Shown piece after piece: positions 46,712 to 56,070 of a stretch of 64,000 bases of DNA. Source of the stretch: Dioscorea cayenensis subsp. rotundata. Lineage: Eukaryota; Streptophyta; Magnoliopsida; Dioscoreales; Dioscoreaceae. Where the stretch lies: positions 22,828,419 to 22,892,418 of the forward strand of contig NC_052480.1 of the NCBI RefSeq assembly GCF_009730915.1, in the 5' to 3' direction. A program made the translations under genes and the position numbers. The notes under the pieces were generated by a model. It was not told the origin of the DNA. It saw only the letters and a program-made list of their open reading frames with translations, and ran no database searches. The first letter of the stretch is position 1. Every line of letters begins with the position of its first letter.

Positions 46712-49700
46712 TCAATGGCAGCTTGCTTCTTCAAGTAAAGGGTTTGAAGAAGATTCCCTGGCCACCCAACCTTTCTTTGTGGTAATCTCTGAAATTTGGC
46801 AAGCTTCATCCATGAATCCTGACCTTTGAAGCCTATCAATTAGCATCCTGCATTGAGCATCATTGGACGAGATGCCTTGCACTTCCATATCATCCAGCAA
46901 CTTAATTGCCTTTGCAACATCACCCTTCCTGCAGAGGCCATCTACCATTGTGAGATACGTGGCCCCGCTCATCCGCATGCCTTTTCCTGTCATCTCATCC
47001 CGCAATTGAAAAACTTTGACCAAGTTTTCTTCTTTGCAATGAGCATGAATCATGACCTGGTAAGCAATTTCATCAGGTAATACTCCCTTAGCGAGCATCT
47101 CTTCAAACAAAGCAAATGCCTCCACCAAGTTGCCTTTTTTACTGTGGCCATCAATGAGGGAAGTATAAGTGACTGTGTTAGGTGAAAGCTTCTTTTCCTG
47201 CATCTCTGAAAAAAGCCGACATGCCTCCTCCATATTTCCTGCCTTGCTGTGCCCATCAATCAAGGTTGTGTAAGAAACATTATTAGGACTAATGTGCTTG
47301 TCATTCATCACTTGCAGTAATTGATTTGCTTCTTGCAGCTTCCCCAGTTTGCAGAAACCATCTATCAATGTGTTGAATGATAGCACAGTTGCAAACCCTC
47401 CATGCACCATTTCATTTAATAGATCCAAGGCTCTATTTAAGTCGCCTACCCTGCAACAGCCACCAAGAAGAACATTGTACACAAAGTTATCTGGATTGAT
47501 CCCTTTTGATAACATCTCATCAAATAACTTAAAAGCCTCGGTGATATTTCCAGATTTGCAGTTTCCATCAATCATTATAGTGTATGTTGCAGCATTTGGC
47601 ACTAAACCTTTCTCCAAGATGCTACTGATTAACCTTCTGGCACTCTCAATGTCACCTGACTTGCAAATACCATCAATTAAAGCATTATAGGTAACAATAG
47701 TCGGCTCAATACCTTGCTCACACATCTCATCATAGAAGTGTAAAGCTTTCTCCGAATCACCTGTCTTAAAAAATCCAGATATAATAGAGGTATAAGTGTA
47801 TGAATCTGGGGGCATGCCCTTTTGTTTAAGTTCAGAAAAGATCTGCAAAACATCTTGCATCTTTCCCCTCTTCGACAAGCTATGGATGAGAATGCTATAT
47901 GTTTGCACATCCGGTAACACACCTCTTTCCAACATGGAATGAAATGTGGAGAAGGCCTTTGCAACATCGTCTGCTTTGCAGTGACCATCGATAAGGGTCG
48001 TGTATATGATGTCATTCGGCTTTAGACCATGAGAAAGCAATTCCTGAAAGTACATGTCAGCCTTGTCCATATTCCCAACCTTGCTATGCCCATGAATAAG
48101 TGACCCATATGTAAAAGAGTTCGGCAACAGCTTGATCTCCTGCATTTGTGCCAAATAGTCCCTTGCCTCATCCATTTTCCCACTCTTGCAAAGACCAGCT
48201 ATAAGTGAGTTGTAACAGAACACATCTGGAACCACCATTTGTTCATGCATTTTATCTAAAATGTCACAAGCTTCAGTGAGCCTACCTTCCCGACAGTAGC
48301 CTGAAATTAAAGTAGCATAAATCACTGCATTTGGCTGCAAACCCTTCACAATCATTTCCTCCAAAAACTCAGCTGCCTGCATCATCTCACCGCAACGACA
48401 GAACCCGTTGATTATAACACTATATGTATACACATTTGATGGCACATTCTGATTCCTCATTTCATCAAGCATGTGAAACACCCCTTTCACATCCTGCTCT
48501 CGGAAATGAGCTTCAATAACCAGATTGTAAGTCATTGTGTCTGGATTCCAACCCGCACTGGCCATCTCCTTCAAGAGCTCTAGTGCTTTATCTATTTTGC
48601 CCATCTTACAGACTCCCCGGACAAGACTGTTATAGACCACAATGTTCGGACGGATGTCAGAAGCAACCATCTCATCTCTAATCTTGAATGCTTCATCAAC
48701 ATTACTCTCTCTCATAAATCCATCAATCAATGATGAATAAGCAATAACACCAGGATTCAGGCCTAATCCAAGCATCTCACTGAGAAGCAATTTTGCTTCT
48801 TTTGATCTCATGTCCTTGCATAAGCCATTGATGAGTGCCCCATAGGTGAAAGCATCAGCTACCAGGCCCTTCTCCGCCATTTCTCTCTTCAATTCAAAAG
48901 CATCGTCAATAGCACCACTCCTACATAACCCGTCAATCAATGTATTATATGTCGCAGCATGAGGAACACAACCCATGGATTCCATCTCCCGGAAGACCTT
49001 CTTCGCCTTCGCAGCATCCCCAGCCTTGAAATAAGCACCAATCAAGATAGTAAAAGTGTAAACATCCCGAAGAATTCGTTTTTCGACCATAAATTCATTG
49101 ATCTTCCAGAACAAATCCATTTGATTGACCTTCAAGAGGTCCTTCAACAAGCCATTGCAGCACCTCAAACCGGGCTTAAAGGAGCCGCCTTTCATCAATA
49201 GAACAAATTCAGCAGCACTTTTGAGCAGCCCCATCTTCTTGTAATTAATAATGAGAACGTCAAAGACCGCGGGGTTGGATTTCTCGCATCGTTTGAAGCA
49301 ATCAGTAATGGAATCCAGTACCGAAGAGGGCGACGGGTGGGCCTTGATCATGCGCTCGACGAGGTCGTTTGCGAGGGGGAAAAGGCCAGAATTGCAAAGA
49401 AGAACAGCGAGATTGGAGAAAGAATCGATATTCGGAGGGGGTCCGATATGGCAAGAAGACCAGTAGAAGAAATCAAGGAGGAGCTCGGGATCGAGTACCT
49501 GATTCTGGGATTCGATCACGGAAGAGATGGCGTTAGGGTTGAGTCTTCGATGGAGGTCAGAGGAGAGCATGAGTAGCTTCCAGTCGGTTCGAGCGCGGAG
49601 CAGGCTGGAGATCTCTCGGACGAGATCACCGCCATTTGAGGCTCCTCCTCCTCCTTCTTTGATGGAGGTTGAGAAGCATAGGTATGGCAATGGATTTCTC

Positions 49701-49759
49701 CGGTCTCTTCTCCGGTGGATGTCTCCGAGGAGGAGTGGTCTCCGGCGAGGGAGTCTCAT
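46712..49759 (-). CDS. P-class pentatricopeptide repeat protein, probably mitochondrial
   Basis: Intronless, 1015 residues. Organellar RNA-binding proteins of this class stabilise, process or activate translation of specific transcripts; the target here is unknown. The N-terminus is Arg-rich (MRLPRRRPLLLGDIHRRRDRR), typical of a mitochondrial presequence. A conserved pre-repeat region (WKLLMLSSDLHRRLNPNAISSVI) follows, resembling Arabidopsis At5g61990-type proteins. From about residue 165 I count about 24 tandem 35-residue P-type motifs (TYNTLIDGLCRSG, TYTIMIDGNCKSG and so on). There is no E, DYW or SMR domain. The start is the first in-frame ATG, with the presequence right after it. A fragment of this gene is duplicated at 52681-52731 plus 54268-54390. 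Confidence 0.95.
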   Translation of the reverse strand: MRLPRRRPLLLGDIHRRRDRRNPLPYLCFSTSIKEGGGGASNGGDLVREISSLLRARTDWKLLMLSSDLHRRLNPNAISSVIESQNQVLDPELLLDFFYWSSCHIGPPPNIDSFSNLAVLLCNSGLFPLANDLVERMIKAHPSPSSVLDSITDCFKRCEKSNPAVFDVLIINYKKMGLLKSAAEFVLLMKGGSFKPGLRCCNGLLKDLLKVNQMDLFWKINEFMVEKRILRDVYTFTILIGAYFKAGDAAKAKKVFREMESMGCVPHAATYNTLIDGLCRSGAIDDAFELKREMAEKGLVADAFTYGALINGLCKDMRSKEAKLLLSEMLGLGLNPGVIAYSSLIDGFMRESNVDEAFKIRDEMVASDIRPNIVVYNSLVRGVCKMGKIDKALELLKEMASAGWNPDTMTYNLVIEAHFREQDVKGVFHMLDEMRNQNVPSNVYTYSVIINGFCRCGEMMQAAEFLEEMIVKGLQPNAVIYATLISGYCREGRLTEACDILDKMHEQMVVPDVFCYNSLIAGLCKSGKMDEARDYLAQMQEIKLLPNSFTYGSLIHGHSKVGNMDKADMYFQELLSHGLKPNDIIYTTLIDGHCKADDVAKAFSTFHSMLERGVLPDVQTYSILIHSLSKRGKMQDVLQIFSELKQKGMPPDSYTYTSIISGFFKTGDSEKALHFYDEMCEQGIEPTIVTYNALIDGICKSGDIESARRLISSILEKGLVPNAATYTIMIDGNCKSGNITEAFKLFDEMLSKGINPDNFVYNVLLGGCCRVGDLNRALDLLNEMVHGGFATVLSFNTLIDGFCKLGKLQEANQLLQVMNDKHISPNNVSYTTLIDGHSKAGNMEEACRLFSEMQEKKLSPNTVTYTSLIDGHSKKGNLVEAFALFEEMLAKGVLPDEIAYQVMIHAHCKEENLVKVFQLRDEMTGKGMRMSGATYLTMVDGLCRKGDVAKAIKLLDDMEVQGISSNDAQCRMLIDRLQRSGFMDEACQISEITTKKGWVARESSSNPLLEEASCH

Positions 49760-50084
49760 AGCTTCTCTCTTTCCCTCTCCGTCTGGATCATCGAGACTCG
49801 AGAGTGCGTCTTTGAGGGCGGCAAATCGGATTCGGGTTTATCTGAAACAAAATCCGAATCCGAATTCACTGAACCCGTTTAGCCAAAAATATGATGATCA
49901 TGGTGTCCATGAGCCGTGTCTGGACCAGGTACGGCCCGCTTTCAGCCATTTTGAGCCGGTCCGGCATGCCATCTTAGGTATTATTAGGGGCGTTTGGAGT
50001 GGGAGAGTAATAGAAATGAGGAGTGAAAGAGGATTGGGAATGAAGAATGTGTTTGGTTAGTAAGAAATAAAAGGGTAGTTTATT
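49760..50084. other. Upstream region of the PPR gene
   Basis: The immediate upstream 200 bases are pyrimidine-rich, compatible with a minus-strand leader. From about 49984 (GGGGCGTTTGGAGTGGG) the sequence looks like one end of a MITE into which the hAT-like element at 50085 has inserted. Confidence 0.4.
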
Positions 50085-51041
50085 CAATGTTGTCAGACCC
50101 GGACCAGTTCAACTAGAAAACCCGGGAACCGGCCATGTGGCCAGCCCGGGTATACCCCATTGAACCGGGTTTGGAAAAACCCGGTGTTAACCCGGTGACC
50201 GGGACAGTTCAACCGGGAACCGGTTGACCCGGCCGGGTCAATCAGGTCACAATTTTAGAGTTTTTTTTTTTACAATATTTAATAATTTATTATTATTTTC
50301 TCATTAGAAACTACAAGATCATGTATATTTATATAATATTATTTTTTAATTTATAATCAATAAATGGAATTGCAAATATATATATATATATATATATCAA
50401 AAAAACATACCAACAAAAAAAATTAGCATTTAAAAATAAAATTTATTAATATGTTATGTAAATACTAAATACTTTCTAAAATTTAATTTATTAAAAAAAT
50501 AAAACAATAAATGAGTGTAATTTTATTATAAAATATAAAAATAAAATATTCTAACTAAATAAAAAAAATAAGAAAATTTAAAACAAAATAAAATCTCAAT
50601 TGAAATTGGGTAAGTTACATAATTTATTGATAAAATGTATCATCCATATAAAAGATAAGAATTAGTAAATTAAATTTTTTTATCTATTCTGACAAAATAA
50701 ACCAATAAACAAACAAATAAATAAAAAACACCGAGAGAAGTTCAATAATTATATATTAATATATTAAATTTGTAAATGTTTAAAAAATTTAAAAATAAAT
50801 GACATAATTAGAAAACACTAGTGCATATAAGGTTATTTATCAATTTAAATATCAAATTTGAGTAAATTTTTATATTATAATTATAGTTTTAATATTATAT
50901 TTGTCCATTATTAATTATTATAATATTTTTTATTTTTTATTATTGACCCCGGTTCAACCCCAGTTCGACTCGGTCGAACCCATTGACCCCTGACCCCTGG
51001 CCTTAACTGGGTCAATGCCCGGGCTGGGTCTGACAACCTTG
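50085..51041. mobile_element. hAT-like non-autonomous element, copy 2
   Basis: 957 bases. Left end CAATGTTGTCAGACCCGG, right end reversed CAAGGTTGTCAGACCCAG: inverted termini starting CA, as in hAT elements. The flanking octamers AGTTTATT (50077-50084) and AGTATATT (51042-51049) match at 7 of 8 positions, the 8-bp duplication expected for hAT. About 160 GC-rich bases at each end (CCGGGTT, GGTTCAACC words) enclose an AT-rich core without coding sequence. Confidence 0.8.
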
Positions 51042-52239
51042 AGTATATTAGGAATGAGAAAAGTTAAAAAAGATAAATATGGCAAAATGACCATTATACT
51101 CTTTATAGGATTAAATGGAATTATATATAAATAACATATTCAAGTAATATAATACTTATTTTTAAATAATAAAATATTTCAAATATTGTTTTACTTCCAT
51201 TATCATAGTTAAATATTTGAATTAAATATTTTATTTTATTAATTATTTATTATTAAAATTAAGATTAAAACATAAAAAATATAAAATAGAATGGCGATAC
51301 TTTTTAATTTTTAACTATATTGATTAAGCATTGTTATTTCTTTTATCATAATTAAAAATGTGGTAATTATCAAAAAAATCTCCAAAGTTTACAATATTTC
51401 CAAAAACACCCCCTTAATTTGGGAATCCCTAAAAACCCCTTCTTTTTAATTTCATTCTCTTCCAAACCCCCAAAACATGTAACGGTGGTTAACGGAGTGA
51501 TTTTTAAATTTTATGGACGAAATTTCCTGCGCATGGGAAGTCGTGGCATTGCCATCATTTCGGCGGTTAGAGAGGAAGTGGGGGTTAGGGTAATCCCAAG
51601 AGATAACTTTACTGGAGCCGTATACTTGATTTTTATCAACTCGCCTCTTCAGCTTTTTCCCTTTCGTCTCTGCCAGAACATCCTCTGTAATTTCAGCTTT
51701 TCCCTTTCCACCGGTGTCTCGAAGGAGAAGTCCCACGTAAGTATTCGGCATTTCATCAGTTCGCAATCTAAGGTATTGAAGAAGTTGTGATTATGGTTTT
51801 ATGTTAACTATTCTGTTACAAAGAAAGATTTTTTCGATTTTGTTTTGTGGTTCTGTTTTTATTGGAAGACATTGAAGCCTGCAGGGGGATTTATCGGCTG
51901 GGGTTTTGTTAGTCTGCACGGAGATTTCTCGGCTAGGGTTTTGTTTTGTTTTACATTTTCGTCTGCCTACACGATCGAATTAGTTTTTCGATTGTTATGA
52001 TTTGTGTAATGTTTATAATGTACATTTCCCCTTTCATTTGATATGGTTGCAGTTTTACATATGAGGTCTCCGTTTAAGATATGAGTTGTGGTTTAAAAAA
52101 ATATGTCACCACTTAACTATTGTTGTCTCTGTTTAACAAACTACGTCTCCATTTAACAAATGATATCTCTGTTTAAAAATTGACATGTTACCGTTTAAAA
52201 CTTTTCATTTCCCGCTTAAAAATTTGTGAATACTGTTGA
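51042..52239. other. Intergenic sequence with a possible MULE-type end
   Basis: No conserved gene. At 51360-51440 a phrase pattern (AATTATCAAAAAAATCTCC .. CAAAAACACCCCC) resembles the long terminal repeats of MULEs that carry other genes in plants. A ladder of GTTTAA.AT..ATGTCTCC-like words lies at 52050-52215. The open stretch at 51419-51790 has no recognisable domain. Confidence 0.35.
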
Positions 52240-52680
52240 ATGTGTTGTCATTGTCACAGGCTAGTGATTATAACGGTCAACCTAGTTAATGGGCGATGCT
52301 ACTTGATACCGGTAGTGGAGACCTTGGCTGAATTGAAAGTTCACATGATCCCTCGACACTGGGAGATCATCCAAAGGACACCGTTTGCAGCATTTACTGA
52401 GTTGGAAGCTGTATTCCAAGAGCGGACCCTTCTTGATTCTCTGTTGCAAAGGTACAATGGCCGCACCAATAAATTCAGGATCGGGGAAAGCCTGCTGAGT
52501 TTTAGGCCTCAAGATGTTGCCTTCGTTCTTGGTCTGCGTTGAGATGGCGACGCAGTCGTGTTTTAGAAGAAGAGAACCCGCTCAGCTTTCGAAGGGAGGT
52601 ATTTATCAAAACCTACGAGAGACACAGAGACTCCATCAAGAGCACTCTTGTGCAACTTGTCAAGAGCACTCATGGGTACA
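52240..52680 (+). pseudogene. Plant-mobile-domain / DUF1985-like gene fragment
   Basis: Open for 100 codons, with HMIPRHWEIIQRTPFAAF, LLDSLLQRYNG and LSFRPQDVAFVLGLR. This pattern is seen in plant mobile domain and DUF1985-type N-termini of transposon-associated genes. After a TGA at 52540-52542 and a frame change, similarity-like coding continues (EVFIKTYERHRDSIKSTLV) to about 52680, where PPR-derived sequence begins. A likely splice acceptor (GTCACAG) lies at about 52254-52260. It is a decayed fragment. Family assignment is from memory of motif shape and is tentative. Confidence 0.4.
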
Positions 52681-52731
52681 GTCATTTTCCCACTCTTGCA
52701 AAGCCCTGTGTCAAGTGAGTTATGGCAGAAT
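52681..52731 (-). pseudogene. PPR gene fragment, left of the LTR insertion
   Basis: Matches 48175-48225 of the PPR gene (shared TTTTCCCACTCTTGCAAAG .. AGTGAGTT). Same coding strand as the parent. Broken off by the LTR element at 52732, and continued at 54268. Confidence 0.75.
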
Positions 52732-53047
52732 TGTTGGAAACGATGATGGGCAAAAATATGCTCAAAAGAGATAGTAGGAAGAGGAAGATAGAATACTACT
52801 TGATAATATATATTTTTATTAAAATCTCAAACCTCTTCATCAAAACACTTCATAGCTAGCCTCTTATATAAGATTTACAATAAACCCTTGAGATTCTATA
52901 ACTCCTATACTTATTACATAATAACTCATGACTCTTCACCTTCATATTCCTCAACTCCTAACTCTTCATATTCTCTAACTTATGTCTCATAATAATCCCC
53001 ACATTATTAACCCATATGATTATTTATGTTTAAGTTTATTTCCAACA
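52732..53047 (-). repeat. LTR (3' in element orientation)
   Basis: 316 bases, TGTTGGAAAC..TTTCCAACA. Contains a TATA-like CTTATATAAG (about 52863). Confidence 0.9.
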
Positions 53048-53072
53048 TCCCCCCTTAAACTTAAACATTTTG

Positions 53073-53558
53073 TTAAACATGACAAGCACAACCTTTTGGA
53101 AAAACACGAACACAATTTGATGACCCGGAATCAAGTTCTTCCTCTGGATCTAAATCCGCCATTCTTTCTTTTAACTCCTTCAACTCATTACTGGTTTCAA
53201 GGAGACTTTTCCGAAGCTCTTCATTAGCTTTCTTCAGGTCTTCACACTCATGCTTGAGTTCAACCAGCTCTTCTTCATTTATATCTTTCACGATAATGTC
53301 CTAGTAATGTCCTAGATGCTTTATCACTTGCATTGAGGCTTCATTCTCAGCATCTTTCTTTGTGTATGCACGAGGTCCACATAGTTCGTGACATCTTTGC
53401 TTATCCTCAAACCTTATTATCACAACAAAATTAGGTAAGTGGTCAGGACCATTTCGTTCACATTCATACCTTGGGGGTGGAAGCTTTAGCTTTTCTAATA
53501 TCTCCTTAAGCATCGCCTTGAATTGCGCTGACACAACAATTGGTCTTCCGTTCTCCAT
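53073..53558 (-). CDS. dsRNA-binding domain plus coiled-coil protein inside the LTR element (one in-frame TAG)
   Basis: The frame opens with ATG at 53558 (MENGRPIVVSAQFK). A double-stranded-RNA-binding domain fills 85 codons: AMLKEILEKLKLPPPRYECE, RNGPDHLPNFVVIIRFED, then the basic-helix region AYTKKDAENEASMQVIKHL, which matches the KK..AE.AA pattern at the dsRBD C-terminus. A TAG at 53301-53303 follows. The same frame continues for about 75 codons of heptad-rich sequence (ELVELKHECEDLKKANEELR .. LKELKERMADLD), ending GCACHV at 53073. An 11-base tandem duplication (CTAGGACATTA twice) surrounds the TAG. The domain resembles plant dsRBD proteins. It may be a captured host gene. Whether the coiled coil is made by readthrough, or the stop is decay, is open. 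Confidence 0.7.
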
Positions 53559-53934
53559 TTCTCTTCTCTTGACTGTCTTCTTCAGTCTTCTTTCTTGGTG
53601 GAGCTTTGCTCACAGCTCTCACCTTTCTTCTTCGACTTTGCCTTCAAGTAGGTTGACTTGTACTTCAATCTTCTAGCCTGCCTTGGCTTCACTTCTACAA
53701 GCTTGAGTCTCAGAGGTCCTCTATGGAGAATCACCTATCGATAATTCCACCTGTCTTCCACCTGTCTCTTATTGAGAGAGACTTCCTATCGATGCTTCCA
53801 CGTCGTTGTTCAAACTCTTTAACCAGTTCTTTGACTGAAACGTCGTTATGATTGACGAACGTTTACTAACTTTTCAACAAGGCTTTGGCACAATTGTTGG
53901 GAATGACAAAAGTTCACCAACTCTTCAACGACAA

Positions 53935-53946
53935 GCTCTAATACCA
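53935..53946 (-). promoter_or_regulatory. Primer-binding site of the small LTR element
   Basis: TGGTATTAGAGC on the minus strand, one mismatch to TGGTATCAGAGC (tRNA-Met), one base from the 5' LTR. Confidence 0.85.
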
Positions 53947-53947
53947 C

Positions 53948-54262
53948 TGTTGGAAATGATAATGGGCCAAAATATGCTCAAAAGAGATAGTAGGAAGAGA
54001 AAGATAGAATACCACTTAATAATATATATTTTATTAAAATCTCAAACCTCTTCATCAAAACACTTCATAGCTAGCCTCTTATATAGGCTTTACAATAAAC
54101 CCTTGAGATTCTATAATTCCCATACTTATTACATAATAACTCATGACTCTTCATCTTCATATTCCTCAACTCCTAACTCTTCATATTCTCTAACTTATGT
54201 CCCATAATAATCCCCACATTATTAACCCATATGATTATTTATGTTTAAGTTTTTTTCCAACA
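53948..54262 (-). repeat. LTR (5' in element orientation)
   Basis: 315 bases, TGTTGGAAAT..TTTCCAACA, with few differences from the partner LTR. Confidence 0.9.
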
Positions 54263-54390
54263 AGAATACATCCAAGATCACCTCTTGTTCAATCATTTTA
54301 TCTAAAGTCACAAGCATCAGTGATCCTACCTTCCCTGCAATGGCCTATTATTAAAGTAGCATAAATCATAGTTGTTGGCAATAAATATTT
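54263..54390 (-). pseudogene. PPR gene fragment, right of the LTR insertion
   Basis: After the duplicated AGAAT, the sequence continues the match to the PPR gene (about 48226-48335; shared TTTTATCTAAA.TGTCACAAGC and ATTAAAGTAGCATAAATCA). With 52681-52731 it forms one duplicated fragment of about 160 bases split by the LTR element. Confidence 0.75.
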
Positions 54391-54721
54391 AATTATTACA
54401 TGAATTAACATTAATAGAAACAATTAAAAAGCAAGTTGAAAGGTCTGAGCTTGGGATTAGGCTTGCTAAGAACTATCTTAAGACTGATTTCGCCTTTTGC
54501 GAGGTTTGTCAGTCGTTGTTAGGGTATGCTAACTCGGGGTTGGCAAAAGATCTTTGCATAGCACATTTTGGCAATGATCAGCTCAAATGTCAGCAAGTAA
54601 AAGATGAAAACACTGGTGAGAGACAATGGAGAGGATGAGGAAAGCAATGGAAAGCAATGAAGTTGTGGTAAGGTTATTCAGAAGGAAGTATGGTTGCTGA
54701 TGATAAGCCTAGGATATATTT
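54391..54721. other. Unassigned sequence
   Basis: A stretch at 54430-54610 is open on the plus strand (LAKNYLKTDFAFCEVCQSLL) but has no recognised family. It may be another captured fragment. Confidence 0.3.
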
Positions 54722-55214
54722 GGGTGAGGAGTTCCTCCAATGGTCACTAATAGTTGTTGCGTAAGCATCCAATGGTTACAAAACATGTAGGAGTGACTTA
54801 GATTTGAGTGTACATGGGTCTTAGATCCAATAATTCCAAATTACAATCACAACTTAAGTCACAATCACAATTATAGAATATATAGACGGAATGATTACCA
54901 ATAATGAATCTGAGGGAAGTTTGAGTTCAAGTTGAATAACAAAAAAATGAAGCAAGAATATAGCAGATGCAAAGCAACAAGGAGGGCAAAAGGAAAGACT
55001 GCGGTGTCTTCACAAGCCTTGAACCTTACCCTTTCAATAAGGTTTCCAATTGATAAGAATAAAGTTTTGAACTGATAGGATAGGAATAGTAGCCTTTCAA
55101 TTGTTAGAGTTGGGACCTATATACACTCAAGCCTAAGTCACTTCTACATGTTTTGTGATCATTGGAAGCTCAACCCAATGGCTATATTAGTGACTGTTCA
55201 ATGAGCTCCTCACC
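54722..55214. mobile_element. Foldback element with about 120-base inverted termini
   Basis: The left arm (GGTGAGGAGTTCC .. CACTAATA .. CCAATGGTTACAAAACATG .. AGTGACTTAG .. TTGAGTGTA) is mirrored by the right arm (reversed GGTGAGGAGCTCA .. CACTAATA .. CCAATGATCACAAAACATG .. AGTGACTTAG .. TTGAGTGTA). The spacer is about 250 bases without coding sequence. No clear target duplication. Confidence 0.7.
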
Positions 55215-56070
55215 ATATATATATGTGTGTGTGTCTGGAGTTTCGAGACTCAGAGGTTTGTTTTCATGATGGTGTTTGAGACAGATTCGGGTTTATCTTT
55301 AACAAATCTAGATCCGAATCCGATATCTTATCTTGTCATCACTCTCAAATAGGTAAAAGAATATGACAACCAAATAATACCAAAATATTTTAGTTTCTCC
55401 ATAAACTTGTTTGATTTTATAATATGAACAAATCATGTATGACGGATGAGGCCCAAACGAAGAGCGTGCATGAGTCTTTTTTTTTTTATGCATTTTACAC
55501 AATTTTACCCTATATAAGCACAAAGAGTTGATCTGGATATTATGGATATTGGTGCATAAAAACTTTTTTTTTAAAAAAAAAAAGTGGATAACCATGAATT
55601 CATTGCAAAAGCTGCATAAAAAAAAAAAAGGAAAATAACAGGGATAAAAATGAGTCACCAGAAGTGAAATACCATAAGAGAGAAGAAAAAAACACAAGAG
55701 ACAGTAGTAGCAAAATGGACTTTCATGTAGATGTTGAATGATGTATAAGAACTTTCATGCCATATGCCTAAGACACTTTTGGCAAGTCATATAACTTTTT
55801 ATACTGGTTAGTAAAATAATTAATTTTGTTGTATTTAAGTATTAAGTCTGGTGGATGAAATTGCATAAAAATATTAAAATTATTTACAAAATTGAATTTT
55901 TCTTTAATAATTGCATAAAAAAAAAATACAACTTTGATAGGTTTAAAAAAAATTAATGGATGTTTTTCACATTCGGATTTTTATTTGGCTTTAGGATCCG
56001 ACCCGTTAAGGCAGAACTTCACTGTGAAATAAGAACAGCTGCGAAGAGTGAAGAGAGAATCCCTAAAAAA
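55215..56070. other. Intergenic sequence upstream of mitochondrial L11
   Basis: Low-complexity A/T sequence. The last 60-80 bases are the likely leader of the L11 gene. A (TG) run is at about 55223-55235. Confidence 0.5.

Larger units (their letters stand above)
52732..54262 (-). mobile_element. Small LTR element carrying a dsRBD gene
   Basis: 1531 bases. LTRs at 52732-53047 and 53948-54262 share ends TGTTGGAAA..TTTCCAACA and are about 90% or more alike by eye. The target duplication AGAAT is at 52727-52731 and 54263-54267. In minus orientation the primer site TGGTATTAGAGC (53946-53935), one mismatch to the Met-tRNA complement, follows the 5' LTR by one base. A polypurine tract (AAGGGGGGA, about 53056-53048) abuts the 3' LTR. 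The 900-base interior has no gag, protease, RT or integrase. Size is in the TRIM range, but it holds a coding frame with a dsRNA-binding domain. It must have moved with enzymes supplied in trans. Confidence 0.9.
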
